This document shows, piece by piece, positions 60,133-64,000 of a stretch of DNA of 64,000 nucleotides; position 1 is the stretch's first letter; each line of letters begins with the position of its first letter. The stretch is taken from assembly GCA_003550325.1 (NCBI GenBank), contig QKWP01000072.1, positions 168,441 through 232,440 on the forward strand, written 5' to 3'. Position numbers and translations under genes: made by a program. Below the pieces are notes generated by a model. The model did not search any database. It was not told where the DNA came from and saw nothing but the letters and a program-made list of their open reading frames with translations. The stretch is from Gigaspora rosea. Its lineage: Eukaryota; Glomeromycota; Glomeromycetes; Diversisporales; Gigasporaceae.

Positions 60133-60453
60133 TAACCTAAATTTTCTTCAACATACTAAATTAAATTCTTACGATTTAGACTGCATCAAGGGCAAAATAA
60201 TTTGGATTCTCATTAAAATCTAACCACCTCTTATCGATTCTATCGTAGTCACACTGAGATTTGGTGTCAATGGGAAAAATGTCGCATCTTTCGGAATCAT
60301 GCGCATTTTAAAAGAACACATCAATAACAATGAAGATTCTTTTATACTATTTATTTAATACTATCTATTTAATAAATAAGGCTAATACGCATTAAAATTT
60401 AATTTAGCTACTTATAATTTTCTATATGGATGAATGCGCATTAGTGCACATGT

Positions 60454-60612
60454 GGGATCCCCATAGCAAAAAGAGGCAGTGTGGGTAAAAAATTTTGATT
60501 TTGTAATTTTATAAAAATTATATGGCTATTACTCTAATTCTTTGAGAAATTGCAATTTTTTTCCAAAAAAATTTTTTTTGGCCCACTACCTCTTTTTGCT
60601 GTGGGGTTTCCC
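60454..60612. mobile_element. Foldback MITE (159 bp)
   Basis: GGGATCCCCATAGCAAAAAG at the left and, inverted, GGGAAACCCCACAGCAAAAA at the right, with arms of ~45 bp. The target duplication is not clear. Confidence 0.75.
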
Positions 60613-63442
60613 ATATTTAAGATCGCAACTGAAAACTCAAACTACAGTATATAGTATAAATCTCTAATAGAAATGTGCGCATTTTTTAGAATCATATCTA
60701 GTTGGAATTTTTTTCTGATGAGAACATACTATCACGTTTTTAAGTCTTGTTATGGTTAATACAATTGCGTAATACGTATAATTGATTTAAAATCGATAGA
60801 TAAATAAGGAATCAATATAAAGTGTTTAACGTATCTCTAAATTTAGCAATACCTATAGCTATATAATGGTTACAAATCCGACTGCGTGGAAATATTTGTT
60901 TGAACTAAAATGGAAAGTTCACGTAAAATATGGGTACTGGGACATAGTGACAAGTTAGTATTTAGTTATTGAGAGAATAATCTGTAAATTTCTTCCCAGT
61001 CATTTTAATTGGAGTCGCAAGGTTCATCATGTAATTTCGAGTTATTTATTTTATTTTATTTTTTTTTACGTGTCGAAATAAGTACAATATTGTTACGATG
61101 AAAATAAAATAAGCTCTCATATGCTGTTATACAGCACATGAGTGACATTAACTGAATTACTTTAAAGCAATTTAAATATTTACTATGAAGCAATATTAAA
61201 TTTGATTACTATAGACAAATAATTACATAATCTCCAAAACAAATCTATGTTACGCTTTCTGATTAACAAAATTTTGTTTTTGTATCACTCCTAAGCCACA
61301 TGTTACATCTTTATGCTTAAATTGCAGAAATAAAGTTTAAATATTGATGTCACAAGGTCGGAGATCTCGCAAATCTAGAGATGGTTTCGCTGATCAAATA
61401 TATACGTACGTACGTACGTATGTAAAATATTTTGGAGTTGGGCTAAGCGGAAAACACATTCCGACGGCGTAGGATATTGTCAATACAATATTCAATCGGA
61501 CGCATGAATTTACATATTACCCATTTCTATAAACATACATCCAATTCCTGATAAAAACATTTCGTAAAAAAAAATAATAATTTAAACAAGGGTTCATTTT
61601 GTTATCTAGACGTTTTTTTAGGTACTGTATAATTTCCTAGAATTCTATAATTGGTATATGTAATTTGATAATGAATGGGAAATGATTCGCGATTACAAAA
61701 AATTTTAGTGACGCCATTGCTATATTTGTATACGCATGTACCAATATGGAATAAATAATTGTAAATCAAATGATTATCAAAAAAAACAAGCACGTGGAAA
61801 TAAAAGAAACTTTGAAAGTACCAATTAAGTGTATTAGTCTATCACCCAACTTTAAACCATTACCCATGTTTAATGGATTTTTTTTCAGATTTCCTTTTGA
61901 GTAAGATATAACACTGAAAAATGTAAACATTATTTAACAATGAATGTTATTCATTAACATCCAATTTAAAATTTTTAAATTGAGTAACAGAATTATATTT
62001 ACGTAACTTGACTCTTTTAGATTATCTTATAGCCAAATATATATCATTATCATTATGTTAAAGAAAAGCCCCTCGCCACTTTTATTTATATTATAGCAGC
62101 ATTAGAAAAATATCCAAAATAGGTTTTTGTTTTTGAACACATTTTTTACCAATTTAGTAAAATGAATAAACTCGATTAACATGTTCAAATGATTAAATTG
62201 GATTGTTTGTATTAATTCACACATCTGAGATTGATTACAATGCCATTATTACGGAATCATATGTTGGCATAAATAGTTAATGCATGTAAAAAAAATAATA
62301 ATAATAATAAAAATAGAATAGACGCTTCATTATCAAAAAGTTAAATATTAAAGTTCCGGGATAGTAAACTCCGATTTCTCTTTCCAAATTTGCTCAATAG
62401 CGTACGGAAGTTCCGAAAGATATGAATTTATTTTTTTTTATCTTTATACAAAGAAATTTTAAAAATTAAATTGATGCACTGTATGTGCATGTACGATAAT
62501 ATCGTAAATCTTATGATACATTTTACATTAATTTAATCTATCTAATCTGTTCGAAACCTTTGATTGGCTATTGAACATTGAAACGAAATTCACGTTATTG
62601 CTATTACTCCAAATTTTAAATTTTGTTATCAAATTACATATTAATCAATCATTGCCATTCCTCAAAAAAATTTTCTAAATTATCGGTTTTATTGATCAAT
62701 TTTGGACCCCCCCCCCCAAGAACGTACCTACTCTTAAATACTTAACAATTATATTGATTATTTGGTGGGTGCATTCGTGATAGTAATCAATTGACAACTC
62801 CGATAATTACGCGTCTAATCTATTTTCTCCACTATCTAGCCTATTATGACACATCTCATTAAACATAGAAATTTAGTGATCAAATTTTTAGATTTCAGGA
62901 TATTTCCATAAAAAATGCAATGTGTCATTATCGTTACTACTTAATCTGGTAATGATTCTTACCTTAAATTTAATGAAAAATTCGGATAATTTATTACTAA
63001 ATTATAAAGAAAAATTTTCAAAGATTCGAAGATTATCTTTTAAAATCTATGAAATCATTGTATACAATTAATGTTACCACAAAATATCTAATATAGTTGA
63101 TATAATGTTGCCAAAAATACCTAATATAATTAATATAAATGCCTATATGAATAACTATATAATGCCTTTATGAATGCTTGCATGAATATTTATATGAATG
63201 AACATTGATTTTATGACAAAGAGTTTAAGGTTAGTAAAAGTTGTTGAAAACTTTATTTTTGTAATCATAATTTATTTAAAATTATTAGGTATTTCAATTA
63301 TATATTAAATTAGCGTTCGCAAATTGGAATTGCGACTCCGATAGTATCAAACTCTTTCATCTTTTCCATATGAATAAAATTTTTTATATAAAGCACTTAA
63401 CTTCTCTTCAACTTGCTATTTGGCAACCTCAGTTTTAACGAA
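60613..63442. other. Intergenic; no gene seen
   Basis: Contains a short (TACG)n run at 61403-61422 and a 13-base C run at about 62707-62719 that stands out in AT-rich DNA. The region upstream of the HMG gene (63060-63200) has ATATAATG(C/T)C words repeated at ~40-bp spacing. Confidence 0.6.
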
Positions 63443-64000
63443 ATGATCTGTACATTGACTTTGACATCTCCCCCTCCTATTCATTCCATCATCGCTACTT
63501 CGACTGTGTCAGATCATACCATTCATTTTGCACATCAAGATAATGAATACAGAGTTATATACTCTAGCTTATATGTGGTCTTCGAAATTCCTGACCACGA
63601 GGATGTCAAAAAGTCAGTTAATGACTTTAAAGCAACACCAAATTACTTTATTCTTTTTAGATCGCGCTTAAAACAATGCATTTCCGCATTAGGTTTGAAC
63701 ACCGAATGGGTGTTCATTTCAGAAGTTTCGAAAATTTTATGGTCCGAAATAAAAAAGAATGATAATAAATTTGTGGCGTCTCTCCGTGATGCTTACAAAA
63801 TCACTAATGCGCGGAAGAAATCGGGTGTTCGTTTTAAGCCCTATGATTACGAAAAAAAGAAGTCGAGTAAACCGAGCGATAACGCACGCGAAACTGAATG
63901 CCCACAATTAAACTCTAACGAAAATTTCATGTATTCTTATTATGAAGATTTTTATCTCTTTAATGCATCGGGCTCACCCATAGAAAAAATTCTATGGGAG
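63443..64000 (+). CDS. MATA-type HMG-box protein, 5' part
   Basis: A frame of 186 codons from the ATG at 63443, open to the window edge with no intron or stop, so the 3' end lies outside. Residues ~65-125 are an HMG box of the MATA_HMG type: TPNYFILFRSRLKQ (helix 1), FISEVSKILWSEIK (helix 2), FVASLRDAYKITNARKK (helix 3). A basic patch YEKKKSSKP follows. Such boxes bind and bend DNA; in Rhizophagus this family is strongly expanded, and only a minority could relate to mating-type function. The MAT locus itself is defined by homeodomain genes, which are not seen here. Upstream DNA is more GC-balanced from 63440 on, supporting the start. An ATG-less leader of 20 Ser/Thr/Pro-rich residues follows the start, typical of the family. 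Confidence 0.85.
   Translation, partial: MICTLTLTSPPPIHSIIATSTVSDHTIHFAHQDNEYRVIYSSLYVVFEIPDHEDVKKSVNDFKATPNYFILFRSRLKQCISALGLNTEWVFISEVSKILWSEIKKNDNKFVASLRDAYKITNARKKSGVRFKPYDYEKKKSSKPSDNARETECPQLNSNENFMYSYYEDFYLFNASGSPIEKILWE

Overview
The window is AT-rich, intron-rich eukaryotic DNA that best fits an arbuscular mycorrhizal fungus (Glomeromycotina, close to Rhizophagus). Several features point that way together: a MATA-type HMG-box gene running off the right end, tandem Sel1-like repeats, a cytochrome P450 with short AT-rich GT..AG introns, and a dense load of decayed LINE, Ty3/Gypsy, Tnp2-type and foldback elements. The assignment is an inference from gene families; no rRNA or mitochondrial marker is present.

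Layout. 1-28.3 kb is essentially a transposon graveyard. It holds a broken Tnp2/DUF4218 transposase (2.7-4.65 kb, minus), a nearly full-length but dead LINE (4.7-12.45 kb, minus; ORF1-like, endonuclease, RT, RNase H, zinc knuckle), a ~0.5 kb tandem repeat family split by a pogo-like MITE (12.45-14.35 kb), an AT-eroded Ty3/Gypsy integrase remnant (15.6-16.4 kb), and two oppositely oriented ~1.03 kb copies of a tRNA-headed, poly(A)-tailed retroelement with their own target duplications (17.25-18.29 and 20.34-21.36 kb). A second tRNA-headed element follows, then hAT-like and mariner-like MITEs, and a 2.27 kb non-autonomous DNA element nested in a dispersed repeat (25.16-27.43 kb).

28.3-64 kb is gene-bearing. 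It carries a small secreted protein (30.4 kb), a sugar-1,4-lactone oxidase with six exons (38.3-40.4 kb, minus), an eight-exon gene of unknown function with a coiled coil and acidic tail (43.2-45.0 kb), a Sel1 fragment (45.3-45.7 kb), a complete seven-exon P450 (47.6-49.7 kb, minus), a large multi-exon pseudogene of an RNase H-like/DDE-like family (54.7-59.05 kb, minus), and the 5' part of an HMG-box gene (63.4 kb to the end). Among these lie many foldback elements with clear target duplications, a ~370 bp near-perfect palindrome, three arrays of one ~70-110 bp satellite, and two inverted arrays of a 9-bp minisatellite.

The genes do not form an operon or an evident pathway. The lactone oxidase (antioxidant sugar-acid synthesis) and the P450 are independent metabolic genes, the secreted protein is a possible symbiosis-interface factor, and the HMG-box protein a possible DNA-binding regulator. 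The recurring theme is small DNA transposons landing next to and inside genes, including three foldback elements in three introns of one pseudogene. Exon boundaries were read by eye from splice motifs and reading-frame continuity.
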